Assembly: GCA_037953625.1 (NCBI GenBank)
Contig: CM075650.1
Span: forward strand, 46,938,206-47,002,205
Origin: Crotalaria pallida
Taxonomy: Eukaryota > Streptophyta > Magnoliopsida > Fabales > Fabaceae
Length of the DNA: 64,000 bases
Direction: 5' to 3'
A program made the translations under genes and the position numbers. Shown one piece after another: positions 37,201-47,005 of the stretch (position 1 is the first letter of the stretch; each line of letters opens with the position of its first letter). The notes beneath the pieces are model-generated. The model was given only the letters and a program-made list of their open reading frames with translations, made no database searches and was not told the origin of the DNA.

Positions 37201-37284
37201 AATGAAGTGCCGCTTATCTCCCGTCATGTGCTTCGAACATCCACTATCAAGATACCACAATTGTTTTCCCGTTCGAAGACACAC
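34225..37284 (-). CDS. Element E pol polyprotein, 1019 aa open frame
   Basis: Domains in order are: aspartic protease (LDSG, Asp13); the HHCC integrase zinc finger (WHRRTAHIN, CSPCKKC); integrase core with MDLFGP (Asp207), RTDHGGEF (Asp270) and PEQNGVVERKNR; reverse transcriptase with QMDVKSAFLNG, LYGLKQAPRAWY and YVDDIIFG (Asp705/Asp706); and RNase H (GYSDSDFAGC, STAEAEY, TKHIEIRHH). It ends TKPLPRD...GILDEANIG, a normal copia terminus. The frame is preceded directly by a TAG and has no early ATG. It lies one base out of register with the gag frame, so pol must be made by frameshift, stop bypass or splicing. All catalytic residues are present and no stop interrupts it. Confidence 0.93.
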   Translation of the reverse strand: MCLRTGKQLWYLDSGCSKHMTGDKRHFIELTPKEKGYVTYGDNNKGKILGIGKIGNSSNLIIDNVLYVQGLEHNLLSISQLCDIGNHVVFTSTHCLIKSDKDESIKFVGRRSNNTYLVDLNKVTSLVSTCLVSKENVTWLWHRRTAHINVNQLKKIQSKDLVVGLPKLNFSIEGVCSPCKKCKQTKNTFGSKMVMSTSRPLEMLHMDLFGPSQIKSFGGNYYALVIVDDFSRFTWTLFLTTKSETYKSFKHHVKLLQNQVNQKVIIIRTDHGGEFENHKFDRFCAKNGIEHQFSAPRTPEQNGVVERKNRVLEELARTMLNDSQVPQYFWADAVNTACYVLNRILIRPSLDKTPYELYKGRKPNISHFHVFGCQVFVLNNGKEHIGKFDSKSDEGIFLGYSSHSKAYRIFNKRTLTIEESIHVVFNESSKEDSVLCDASEDGIVFSKEEKERENSKVDEGEVREELPPTWKSVKAHPIDKVIGDMSKGVLTRRSIQNICHYVSFVSQIKPDSIKKAIEDDHWVLAMQEELNQFERNEVWDLVPKPDDHTIIGTKWIYRNKLDESGLIIRNKARLVAQGYNQEEGIDYDETFAPVARLEAIRILLAYASIMKFTLYQMDVKSAFLNGFINEEVYVKQPPGFENSEFPNHVYKLKKALYGLKQAPRAWYDRLSSFLLENKFQRGKVDNTLFIYKSKDDILLVQIYVDDIIFGATNVSLCRKFSNLMKKEFEMSMMGELKFFLGLQIKQVKEEIFVHQGKYCKELLEKFGLDKCKEAYTPMSTSCYLDKDEQGTPVDVSKYRGMIGSLLYLTASRPDIMFSVCMCARFQANPKESHLSAVKHIFKYLKGTINTGLWYPADANLSLVGYSDSDFAGCKLDRKSTSGTCHFLGSSLVSWFSKKQACVALSTAEAEYIAAGSCCAQLLWMKQQLSDFGLKLENIPIRCDNTSAINLTKNPVYHSRTKHIEIRHHFLRDHVQKGDCTIEFVSTTNQLADIFTKPLPRDTFYHIRRELGILDEANIG

Positions 37285-37297
37285 CTACAAAATGAAA

Positions 37298-39076
37298 TCA
37301 CTTTTTCACTTTGGGTACCCAAACAATGTTGGGTCCCTTAGGGTTAGTGTTGGGACTTTCTCCCTTCTTAATCCACATATAAGTGCCCTTTTTCATTTCA
37401 AACTTCTTAATGTGGCACTCAATGTTGATATGTCCAACTTTTCCACAATAAGTACAAGTTGGTCTCTTTGATGAGTTTTTCTTAGAAAATGTTCCAACCA
37501 CCTTGTACTTTTTGTCCTTTTTATGAACATATCCTAAACCGGTTTTGTTGTGATTATGTCTTTGAGAGTTCAACAACTGGTTGAGGTTTCTATCACTATG
37601 TGAGATTGTGAGTTTGTTTTTCAAATCTTTCACTTCTTTTTCAAGTTCATCACATCTCTCACATGAAGTGATAATTTCCTCATGATTTGCACAATCACTT
37701 TGATGACTAGAATTAATAAGTTCCAAGGATTCATTTTGAAGTTTCAACTCATTTATAGATTTTTGCAATTCATCAATTTCATGTTGAAACTCCAAAATTT
37801 TCTTTCCTTTTTCCTTATTAATTTTAGCAAGCCTTTTAAATTGAATTAAAATTTCATTGTAAGCTTCTTGCAAATCATCATATGAAATGGAGTTTGAAGA
37901 TGAACAAGAAGAGCTAGAGGTTACCTCATCATCACTTTCACTCATGCCATGATTAGCTCTTGATGAGGACTCATGATTGTTCTTGGCCATGAGACAAAGG
38001 TTTGCATTTTCATCACCGGAGCTACTTGAAGATGATTCATTGCTCTTCTCCGGTGCATCCCAAACAATGTATGCACGCTTCCCTTTGGTCTCTTGGGTCT
38101 TCTTGTCATTCTTCTTCAAGAATGTGGCACATTCCATTCTTATGTGACCAACCCCACCACATTCATGACACTTAACTCCATCGTTGGTACTCTTTTCTCT
38201 TTGTTTGGAGTCTTTGGTTCTCTTGAAATTGGATGAAGATCCACCTTTCTTCCCTTTGAAAAATTTGTTGAATCTTTTCACAAACATCCCAAATTCTTCT
38301 TGATTTGATTCACCATCGGAATCTCCACTTGTAGAGCATTCTTCAACTTCTTTTGTAGCTTTGGTTGAAGCTTTGAGTGCTATGCTCTTTTTCTTTTTGT
38401 CCGATTCCTCATGCATCCCAAGTCTTGTAAGTTCCATCTCATGCTCTTGGAGTTTGCCAAACAAAGTGGCTAAGTCCATGCTATTTATGTCTCTTGATTC
38501 CTTGATGGCGGTTACCTTGGGTTGCCAACTCCTATCAAGACATCTTAGAATTTTGTTAGTAGTTTCACCATTGCGAAATACTTTTCCCAAGGAAATCAAA
38601 TGATTAACAATGTGAGAGAATCGCTTTTGCAAGTCACTAATGGATTCATTTGGCAACATGTGGAACAATTCATATTCGTGAGTTAGAGAATTCAATCTTG
38701 CATCTCTAACCTCACTTGTTCCCTCATGTGTGACTTGCAAAGTATCCCACATTTCTTTTGCCGATTTACATTGGGAAACTCTATAAAATTCATCATGGGA
38801 TAAAGCCGAAAAGATGATGTTTTTAGCTTTTAAATCAAATGAAACTTTTCTCTTTTCATCATCATTCCAACTACTCCTTGGAATTTCAACAATTTCATCA
38901 TTTATTTTCTTTTTGGGAATGAAAGGACCATTTTCAATTGCATCCCAAATATCCATATCAATTGCTTCAATAAAAACTTTCATGCGAGTTTTCCAATAAA
39001 CATATCCTTCACCATTAAATAGTGGAGGACGGTTTATTGAAGCTCCTTCTCCACCAAAGTTATTGCTAGAGCCCAT
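37298..39076 (-). CDS. Element E gag, 592 aa
   Basis: The ATG at 39076 (MGSSNNFGGEG) lies about 55 bases inside the primer site. The N-terminal half is the copia gag domain (PPLFNGEGYVYWKTRMK, ALSHDEFYRVSQC, EMWDTLQVTHEGT). A first CCHC knuckle (CHECGGVGHIRMEC) lies roughly at residues 300-320. It is followed by acidic/serine-rich sequence, a coiled-coil-like lysine/glutamate stretch, and a second knuckle at about 541-554 (CTYCGKVGHINIEC). It ends IVWVPKVKK. It would form the particle and package RNA. The frame is complete. Confidence 0.93.
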   Translation of the reverse strand: MGSSNNFGGEGASINRPPLFNGEGYVYWKTRMKVFIEAIDMDIWDAIENGPFIPKKKINDEIVEIPRSSWNDDEKRKVSFDLKAKNIIFSALSHDEFYRVSQCKSAKEMWDTLQVTHEGTSEVRDARLNSLTHEYELFHMLPNESISDLQKRFSHIVNHLISLGKVFRNGETTNKILRCLDRSWQPKVTAIKESRDINSMDLATLFGKLQEHEMELTRLGMHEESDKKKKSIALKASTKATKEVEECSTSGDSDGESNQEEFGMFVKRFNKFFKGKKGGSSSNFKRTKDSKQREKSTNDGVKCHECGGVGHIRMECATFLKKNDKKTQETKGKRAYIVWDAPEKSNESSSSSSGDENANLCLMAKNNHESSSRANHGMSESDDEVTSSSSCSSSNSISYDDLQEAYNEILIQFKRLAKINKEKGKKILEFQHEIDELQKSINELKLQNESLELINSSHQSDCANHEEIITSCERCDELEKEVKDLKNKLTISHSDRNLNQLLNSQRHNHNKTGLGYVHKKDKKYKVVGTFSKKNSSKRPTCTYCGKVGHINIECHIKKFEMKKGTYMWIKKGESPNTNPKGPNIVWVPKVKK

Positions 39077-39132
39077 TTAGTTTCCAAAAGGATCTTTTTC
39101 GAAAAAGTTGTTACACTCGATCTTTCGACCGA

Positions 39133-39144
39133 GCTCTGATACCA
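39133..39144 (-). other. Primer-binding site of element E (initiator tRNA-Met)
   Basis: The minus strand reads TGGTATCAGAGC, two bases from the LTR starting at 39147. It is the same primer as used by the gypsy elements here. Confidence 0.9.
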
Positions 39145-39146
39145 CT

Positions 39147-40723
39147 TGTTGGAAACCAACAAGCGGGCTAAGCAAATACTAGAGGGGGGGTGAATAGTAT
39201 TTTGAAGCACTAATACCAAATATTTCGATTGGTAATTGAAGAATGGAGCTAAGACTGAATTTTCTGGAATCAGACACAAAAGACTCGAGTCTTTTGTGAA
39301 ATACTCGAGTTTTTCAGTGATGAACAACTCGAGTCTTTTCTTAAATACTCGAGTTTTTCCTATCAGATAGCAGAAAAACCAGAAACGAAAATTCAGCAAT
39401 TTTAACTCAAATCAATTCAATATTAAACAGGAACTTATCCAACAGAATAGCAAGCAATCTAAATAACTTTTAAACACAAAGATTTCTTGAACTTGCTACC
39501 TAATTGTATAAATCCTAATTGATTGAAATGACTTAAGTCTATTGAGCTAGAAAGTAGATTAAAAGCAATAAACCAACACTCAAGCAATTTTATCCTGGTT
39601 CACTCCAACAATGAGCTACATCCAGTCCTCCTAATCACTTAGGAGTTTCTACTAATAATCAAATTGTTAGAAATTACAAAGGATTGCTTGAGAATGGCCT
39701 CACTCAACCTAACCCTTCAAGAGTGTACCAAACTCTTGATTTCTACCCCAATTTGATTCCGGTGATTGAAGAACTCTTCACAAAGCTTCCTTGAACTCCC
39801 TTCAAGAAACTCTACCGGGCTAGGAACCTCCTAGTCTTGTGCTTGAGAACCTCTCAAGACTTGCAACACCCTAAGCCACTTAGGGTTTGCTTGGGAACAA
39901 TCCAAGACTTTGAATAATCAAGCTTTTTGTATGTGTATTACTAATCTCACAATGGATTAGCACAAATAAGCACAGCTCAATGTAAGAATTGAGGCCTAAA
40001 ACTCAACTTGGAATAAAATGACAATATGAGTGAGAAGTTGAGCTTTTTGGGAATTAACACTTGAGAAGAGGAAATTATGAAATCTTGTAATCAATGATGT
40101 GTTGTTGTCTTGTTTGTTCTTGCACAAATTCAAAGAGAAATTTTACAATAAGGTTCTGAATTCTCTCTTGGGGTTGGATGAGACTCAAATGCCCTCAATT
40201 GAGTTTTTGAGTCTCTCCAACGTTCATTTTTGCTGACTGGACAAAAATACTCGAGTCTTTTGGTAAATACTCGAGTCTTTTTGGTCGGTCACGAGTGAAT
40301 TGGTGCACGAACAAGACTAACGGTCATAATTGCTGACCTGGCACAAATACTCGAGTTTTTCTATAAATACTCGAGTATATACTCAAGTCTTTATCAAAAT
40401 ACTCGAGTATTTTGATCAGATATGGGAAAAATTATTTTTCAATTTTATTTTTCCTCTCGAGTATTAATTTTTGGTCAATCTCAACTTAATAAACATATAA
40501 AAATTTATTCCTAGAAGAGACTAACTATTTCTACCCACTCTCAACCACTCTCAACATAAATTAGAAATTTACAATTAATATTTGATTGAGAATGATTGGG
40601 CACTTGTCTTCTTTTCTTGAGTTCTTGTTGATGTTGATGTTGCAATATCTTCAAGGCATGATTTGTTAATTATTTTGTCATCATCAAAACATAATCCACA
40701 TAATTAGGAGCATTGAATTCACA
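39147..40723 (-). repeat. Element E upstream LTR
   Basis: It matches 31286-32841 with few differences. An extra ACTCGAGT unit near 40261-40280 makes it about 20 bp longer. Palindrome clusters are at 39283-39354 and 40245-40462. Confidence 0.92.
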
Positions 40724-40728
40724 GATCT

Positions 40729-42007
40729 TTATTCACAATTGATAATACTTAACATTTTTACTTATTTAACAATTAGATACAAATATGCACATTTATCACA
40801 TTTAATCGTTTCCATTCCCTTTCTTCCTATATCAATTTATTCCACAACACATACATATATTTGCTACAGTAATTAATTATCATTTAATTCACAACTTTAC
40901 AAATAAAGTCAATAATCATAGAAATCATTTATGTCAACTTCACTTTCACATTACCCAATTCCTCATGTACTTCAATATAATCATTAACCAAATTTCATTT
41001 ATCAAATAATTCATTCTTATATTATTGGGTTTCCTTTTCCTAGTCTTAACATCCAATCATCATGCACATTTAATTAATTATAATTTCATATTCAATAACC
41101 TAGGGATTTATAATCTAATGTTCTCCCCTAACACATAACCCTAACAAGCATTACATACTAGCTAGAACCTACTCTCTAGAACAAGGTAAAGCTCACTATA
41201 TCCACCCCCTTACCTCAAACACTTAAGGATAAGGAGATTCCAAGCGTCCTATACTTGAGTTTGCCCACCAAGAGCTCAAAATCCACAAGAGAGTGATAGA
41301 ACCTATTATAAAGCCACAAAAATTAGGGTTATTGCTCATTCCATGATTCTCAAACTAAACCCCATGGAAAACTTGAAGTTTCTATGCTTAGAAATGAAAA
41401 CCTCCATGAGAGGGAGGAGAGAGAAAACTCGAATTAGAGAGAGAGAGGGAAGAAATCAAAGGTTTGAATACTTACTTGGAGCAAGGAGGAAGGAAGTTTG
41501 ATGATGGGAATGGAGTATCACCCTTGTTTCTTGATGATCTTGAAGGAAAAGAATGAAGCCCTAGAGGAGAAGAAGAAGAAGAGGTCGAACAATGAGGGAA
41601 AAGAGTGTTGATTTTCGTTTTATTTTTTTTTCATCAGCATCAGTTTTAATCGATTAATAATCGATTAGAATTTTCCCACCTTCTGGACTTAATCGATTAA
41701 GCTGCAGCTTAATCGATTAAGTTGCAAAGTTTTGCAGTACCCAGACTTTGGAAGGCCATAACTTCTTCGTTACCCGTTGGATCTTCCTCAAATTTTAAAG
41801 CAAGCTTCCCTACATACCAATCTTCACATCCAACGGTGGAATTTTTGTTTAGAGTTGTAAATCTTTTATTTTGAATTTCCTAATATCCTATGTTGTTAAC
41901 CCTAAATCAAGCCTTCAATCCACTATTTTTAACTCAATATCATTATTTCCTTCACTCTAAGCTTGACCATCATCAATTATACTAGGAATTAAATTTGGGA
42001 TGTTACA
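40729..42007 (-). repeat. Element B upstream LTR, third segment
   Basis: It resumes B's LTR after element E and runs to GGGATGTTACA at 42007. It contains GA-rich tracts, ATCGAT palindromes (about 41648-41722) and the CCGTTGGAT/ATCCAACGG module (41775-41840). Confidence 0.92.
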
Positions 42008-44377
42008 CATAAAATATAATATCCTGTATCAGTTATCAGAGTTTAAGCGGAAAATAAATACTAGGTGCAACTAGCATGATGCTCAACACATTGCTATGCC
42101 AACAATAATATCCTAATCCCAATAATAACCCTACTCTCCCTGTGAGGGAGAGCACTCCTGCTCGGCCGGGGGCTGTGCTAACTCAATCTCTGTACCTGAA
42201 ATATGGTAAGGGAGTGAGCATTGCACATGAAATAGAAAAGCGGTTCTAGATAAACATAACAACTAACTAGGCCAAACACAATTAGAAATTTAATTCACAT
42301 AAGTACAATTTCATCGCAAGCATACCACATTTTCCAATTCCATCATTTTACAAGTGCCGATTCCCTTTTTAGTTAATTCCTTTCCACCCTTTGGTTCCCT
42401 TTTATTTATTTTCCCCATTTCCAAAGAAATCCCTTTTTAATCCCTTACCTTTTCCTTATTTTTACGGTGTATATATGTCTCCACCAAATCGAAGGCCTAC
42501 ATACATACACCAATCACGATGTATGTCTCCACCAAATTGAAGGCCTACATACATCGCGTTTCCATTACCATTATCTTATTCAATTTTATTCCCCTGTTTC
42601 CTTATTCATTTCTTTTTATTTTCGGTGTATGTATGTCTCCACCAAATCGAAGGCCTACATACATCGCGTTTCCATTACCATTACCTTATTCAATTTTATT
42701 CCCCTGTTTCCTTATTCATTTCCTTTTATTTTCGGTGTATGTATGTCTCCACCAAATCGAAGGCCTACATACATACACCAATCACGATGTATGTCTCCAC
42801 CAAATCGAAGGCCTACATACATCGCGTTTCCATTACCGTTACCTTATTTTATCCAATGTCCTTTCCTTTTTCCTTTTTGTTTAGGGTGTATGTATGTCTC
42901 CACGAAATCAAAGGCCTACATACATACACCACCGACGATGTATGTCTCCACCAAATCGAAGGCCTACATACATCGCCCCGTTTACGTTGTATTGTCTCCC
43001 CCAAATCGAAGGCCTATAATACAACCCCATTTTACGATGTATTGTCTCCCCCAAATCGAAGGCCTACAATACATCACCACCTTTATCGATTATTAGTTGT
43101 CCATATATATATATATCATTATTTTGTCTACCAATTCCATTTAATGTTTACCAAATCATTCCAAGCACAAGCACCATCATATTATAAACAAATAGCCACA
43201 TTTCACATTTCACATAACAATTAGAGTGCAAATAATAACAAACTTCACCTTCTCATATAATCATGCAACAACCACATTTTCTTTTCACTTGTCCGAATTA
43301 TTGATTCAAAGTCCTAAATTAGGGGTTCATGCCATTTATTTTCCTCAATTAAAACCTAACCTCATTCTTTACTTCCTAGAGTTCCATAATTACCAATTAA
43401 GCCTATTTTTAACATTTTCCTTAATTCCTAAATTGAGATTTCTAATTTTCTACCCTAACACATAAACTCCTAGCCAACCATTATATCTAAATACAAACCC
43501 TTTCCTAGAACAAGCCAATGCTCACTATATTCACCCCCTTACCTTAACCAAAGAGAGGGAAAGTGGTAAAACCAAGCTTTAGCTCCGAACGCTCCCAAAA
43601 CAAAGAGCTCCCAAGTCAATAAGATGGAGAGAGTGATGATACTCTTCCCTAAGCCATAGAAATGAGAACGATGAAGAGATTGTGACAAAAAAAACAAGGG
43701 AAATTCGTGCTTCACCAAGAGGTGGGAAGAGAGAGAGAAAATCCAAATTAAAGAGAGAGAAATGAAATCAAGAACATGCATACTTACTTGGAGAGACCAA
43801 GAGAGACTTGATGGTGGGTTTTGGAGTGATTCCCTTGAGGCTTGATGGATTTGGGATGAGAGATTTTGTGCCCTAGAGAGAGAAAATTCGAGTTTTTGGC
43901 AAGAATTCACATGTGGATCGCCTTTATTTTTTTCCACTGCAACAGCTCTTAATCGATTAATAATCGATTAAATTGCAGCTTAATCGATTAAGAGGCGATT
44001 AAGCTACACAATTTTGCAGCATCCAGACTTTGGAAGGCCATAACTTCTTCCTTACCCGTTGGATCTTCCTCAAATTTTAACACAACCTTCCTCACCTATC
44101 CTACTTCACATCCAACGGTGGAATTTGTGTTTAGAGTTGTAAATCTTTTATTTTGAATTTCCTAATATAGGGTGTTTATAACACCAAAAACATCGCTTCT
44201 AACGCTCTTTTGTTCATCTTTCAACCTCCTTTTTGATGTCAATGCTTCTTGATTCCTTTATGGCATTCAAAGAACTCATAATCCATCATTTTAAATCCTT
44301 TTTAGAATAATCCTTACTTCCAAATCTTATCGTTATTCTAAATATATATTATTTGAATTAAAATTCGGGATGTTACA
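42008..44377 (-). repeat. Element A upstream LTR, second segment
   Basis: It resumes element A's LTR after B, matching 520-2917. It holds the CTCTCCCT/AGGGAGAG hairpin (42134-42152), the nine-hairpin array (42466-43075), and a promoter-like block with ATCGAT palindromes (about 43948-44005). It ends GGGATGTTACA at 44377, followed by TGGGG. Confidence 0.93.
42466..43075. repeat. Array of nine hairpins (element A, other LTR)
   Basis: This is the partner of 976-1633. One unit at about 42624 is a hybrid: it has the long GGTGTATGTATGT left arm but the short ACATACATCG right arm. That explains the count of nine instead of ten, and is what strand transfer between neighbouring hairpins would produce. 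Confidence 0.88.
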
Positions 44378-44382
44378 TGGGG

Positions 44383-44845
44383 AGCTCCACGCCTGGGCGT
44401 GGGGGACTGATTCCGGCTCCATTTTGCTTCGTTCTTGCTCCATTTTCAAGGTCTTTTCATCCACTTTCATGCTCCATATTTATTTTCTTCATTTAAGCTC
44501 CGAAAGTACCTGAAACAAACCCAAAACGGATCAAAATGTTCAAAGGATTATAAATTACCTATCTTCCTAAAAACTATACAGAAAATCCTAAATTTTCAAG
44601 AGAAACAAGCCAAATCCATAGTAAAAGGGAGTCTAAATCATGTTCAAAACATCATATATTGGACCCTAAGCTAAGCTGCTCCGACTTCATCCACACCATA
44701 CTGGTCGGATTCAATTGTCTTCGTCAATGGTTGAGATCTGAGATCATCTTACTGAGCTGATTTGATTGCCTTGGCTGATATCCGAGACACTTCAGAACTG
44801 ATTCATTTGGCTTCATCAAAAACCTTGGCCAAGAACCGAGCATGA
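44383..44845. other. Unclassified sequence between elements A and G
   Basis: This continues the flank left of element A. It starts with the CACGCCTGGGCGTGGG palindrome and then shows about 400 bases with no recognised gene or repeat. It ends where the LTR of element G begins. Confidence 0.4.
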
Positions 44846-45464
44846 TGTGACGCCCTTTCCTTTATCTATAATATTATTAGTTAATCTCTTGTAAAAATAT
44901 TATTTATGGACATTAATTGTTTGGATAAATTAACTTGATATTAAATCATACAAAAAACTAACGAATTCGGCTTCGTACACTTAATCAATAAAATATTGAA
45001 AAAATTAATAGTTGGCAAGATAACGTATATTTGTTAATCAAAAATTTAGATTTTCATAATTATAAACGTAGCGTCGCCTTGTTGTTTGCATAAAATTATT
45101 TTAGAAATAATAATGGTTGCCGAATTCTCCTTTTAACAAAATCAGAGTGCACAGAAGATAGTAGTACTCAAGGATCCATGTGGTAAGAAACATCATATAT
45201 ATATATATATATGTCATCATAATAGGGATCCATCAGTACAGAAGTCATCAAAATATATGTATCCATGTCCATAAAGCTGAAATACATATGTAAAACTGAT
45301 AATAAGACCTGAACTCTCAAAACACCCTCAAAATATGTACAATATATCACAACCCAAAAATAAAGTGTCAGAGAGCAGGTCAACTGGTCCTCCATGCATC
45401 CGTCTGGTCCACTGCAGCAACAAAAGTCGGTCCAGGATCCCTACTATCTATACTATGCATACTC

Positions 45465-45845
45465 CTAGGAACCACTGGGTCCTCCTCGAGGTCTGGGAAC
45501 CGGCTCGACTGGTACTCCCTCCTCCTCGGGATCCTCCTCTATCCCGTCCGACTGAGTGGCAGACCTATCAGTAGGTCCAAAAGTAGTAGCTGGTGTAGTC
45601 CCACCAGCTCCACTCGGATAGGATGAAGGAACATCCTCGTCGGTGAAAACTCTGTAGGCAGAGGGATGAGAACGAGTAGCAGGACGGAAACAAAAACTAT
45701 GGAACCTACGTACAGGTCGAGCTGGCAGTGGAGGTCCTCTATAAACATAAAAAGCAGGGATGTGCATAGTATATATAATAGGTATCCTAAACCTACGAGG
45801 GCGCACTCGAACGAGGGGGTTAGGGTGGCAGAGTGTGAACTCCAC
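45465..45845 (-). other. Open frame of 126 codons inside the element G LTR
   Basis: The frame lies in the LTR's sense orientation. Its C-terminal half is rich in proline, glutamate and glycine (EEDPEEEGVPVEPVPRPRG). No known domain is recognised. It could be a chance frame or a short LTR-encoded peptide; nothing in the sequence decides between these. Confidence 0.3.
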
Positions 45846-46110
45846 CTCACCCTAAAATGTTGCTCGGTGCTCCTCATACGTCCATATCCCGCTGCCTACA
45901 GGGGTAAGCATATACATACATATAATCAAATAAGGATAATCCATAAATATGCAAAGATAGCAATTAACTTTTATAATCATATCAAATTTAATCACATAAT
46001 AAAATCAATGATGATATGATGCATGCTATCTCACTCTTCTTAAAAATTCTTCAACTAATCACTAAAATGGACGTCCTTCCATAACTTCATTGTATTTCCA
46101 GAATACAGAA

Positions 46111-46483
46111 TACGTTATCAAACGTATGGCGTACTTGCCCGAAAGTGATAAATAACGTCACTTTATCTAATGAATGTCACGTCGCCAAAACGTAAACTAT
46201 CACTTGGTTTACATAGTCATCTAGACATAAGACCCACAACGTCAACCTTGAAGTGGGGTCGAGCAAGCAGTAACCTTTGGCACTCTCAAGTGCCCTCCTC
46301 ATGTTCCTTAAAAATACGTTATCGAACGTATGGCGTACTTGCCCGAAAGTGATAAACAACGTCACTTTATCTAGTGAACGTCACGTCGCCAAAACGTAAA
46401 CTATCACTTGGATTACATAGTCATCAAGACATTAGACCCACAACGTCAACCTTGAAGTGGGGTCGAGCAAGCAGTAACCTTGG
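46111..46483. repeat. Direct duplication, 204-bp period (element G LTR)
   Basis: Two copies start with TACGTTATCRAACGTATGGC at 46111 and 46315. Each holds the CGTCACTTTATCTA and CAACGTCAACCTTGAAGTGG segments. The second copy is shorter, ending about 46483, and differs at several positions. Confidence 0.88.
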
Positions 46484-46737
46484 AACATGACAAAACAACG
46501 ACGTATCCCCCAACACCATCCATGAATGCAATGACATATTCCATTTAAGATCAAATCCTCTTTAATCTTAATGTTTATCCAACATGGAATAATTTATTCA
46601 CAAGTATTCAAAGTAATTGATGTAATCTGACAATCTTCTTAATTTCTTGGAACATGATTAATCAACTTAAAAATTAATAACTTAGGTTAAAATAACTTGG
46701 TTAGATTTAAAAATAAAATTTAAGTGTTCTGACTAAA

Positions 46738-47005
46738 AATACTCGAGTGTATTACCAAAAGACTCGAGTAGTGCATACGTTTTCTGAAAAGTAAAGTTTC
46801 AGATTTTCCAGAAATACTCGAGTAGTTCATGAATTACTCGAGTAGTTTTATCATCCAGAATACTCGAGTAGTTCATGCAAGACTCGAGTAGTTCATCACA
46901 ATCTCAAATTGGTGCATCAGACAATACTCTAGTCTCAGCTCAAACACTCGAGTACTGGTGCTAACAGACGCACTGGTGCACCACGATCTACTCGAGTATT
47001 TCATG
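46738..47005. repeat. ACTCGAGT palindrome cluster in the element G LTR
   Basis: About eight ACTCGAGTA palindromes occur at irregular spacing, most followed by GTTCATG. Two more lie at 48018-48056. The core is the same as in the copia element E. Confidence 0.8.

Larger units (their letters stand above)
31286..40723 (-). mobile_element. Element E: Ty1/copia (SIRE-like) element, coding regions intact
   Basis: E is bounded by GATCT duplications (31281-31285 and 40724-40728) in B's right LTR. LTRs are 31286-32841 and 39147-40723, the primer site is tRNA-Met, gag and pol are uninterrupted on the minus strand, and a purine tract lies beside 32842. The LTRs differ by roughly ten substitutions plus one 20-bp repeat gain near 40261, so insertion is recent. 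The two-knuckle gag and copia gene order (protease, integrase, reverse transcriptase, RNase H) fit the SIRE/Maximus lineage. No envelope-like third frame follows pol. Confidence 0.94.
6185..42007 (-). mobile_element. Element B: Ty3/gypsy element retaining gag only
   Basis: B lies inside element A's LTR between CATAA duplications (6180-6184 and 42008-42012). Its own pieces are left LTR 6185-7315 plus 19810-21466, interior 21467-23197, and right LTR 23198-23764 plus 30512-31285 plus 40729-42007. The rest is elements C, D, E and F. The interior is only 1.7 kb and encodes a gag frame that ends near where protease would begin; all of pol is missing. Minus orientation is given by the primer site at 23194-23183 and the gag strand. 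Confidence 0.92.
298..44377 (-). mobile_element. Element A: non-autonomous LTR retrotransposon carrying an ALKBH gene
   Basis: The element runs from TGTAACACCC at 298 to GATGTTACA ending at 44377, flanked by the 5-bp duplication TGGGG (293-297 and 44378-44382). On the minus strand the order is upstream LTR (44377-42008 continued at 6184-5961), initiator tRNA-Met primer site (5956-5945), a 3 kb interior (5960-2918), a purine tract beside 2918, and the downstream LTR (2917-298). The upstream LTR is split by element B. No gag, protease, reverse transcriptase or integrase is present. Mobility would need proteins from a related gypsy element; C and I share its terminal bases, primer site and LTR modules. 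The LTRs differ at only two positions over the first 224 bases compared, so the insertion is young. Confidence 0.93.
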
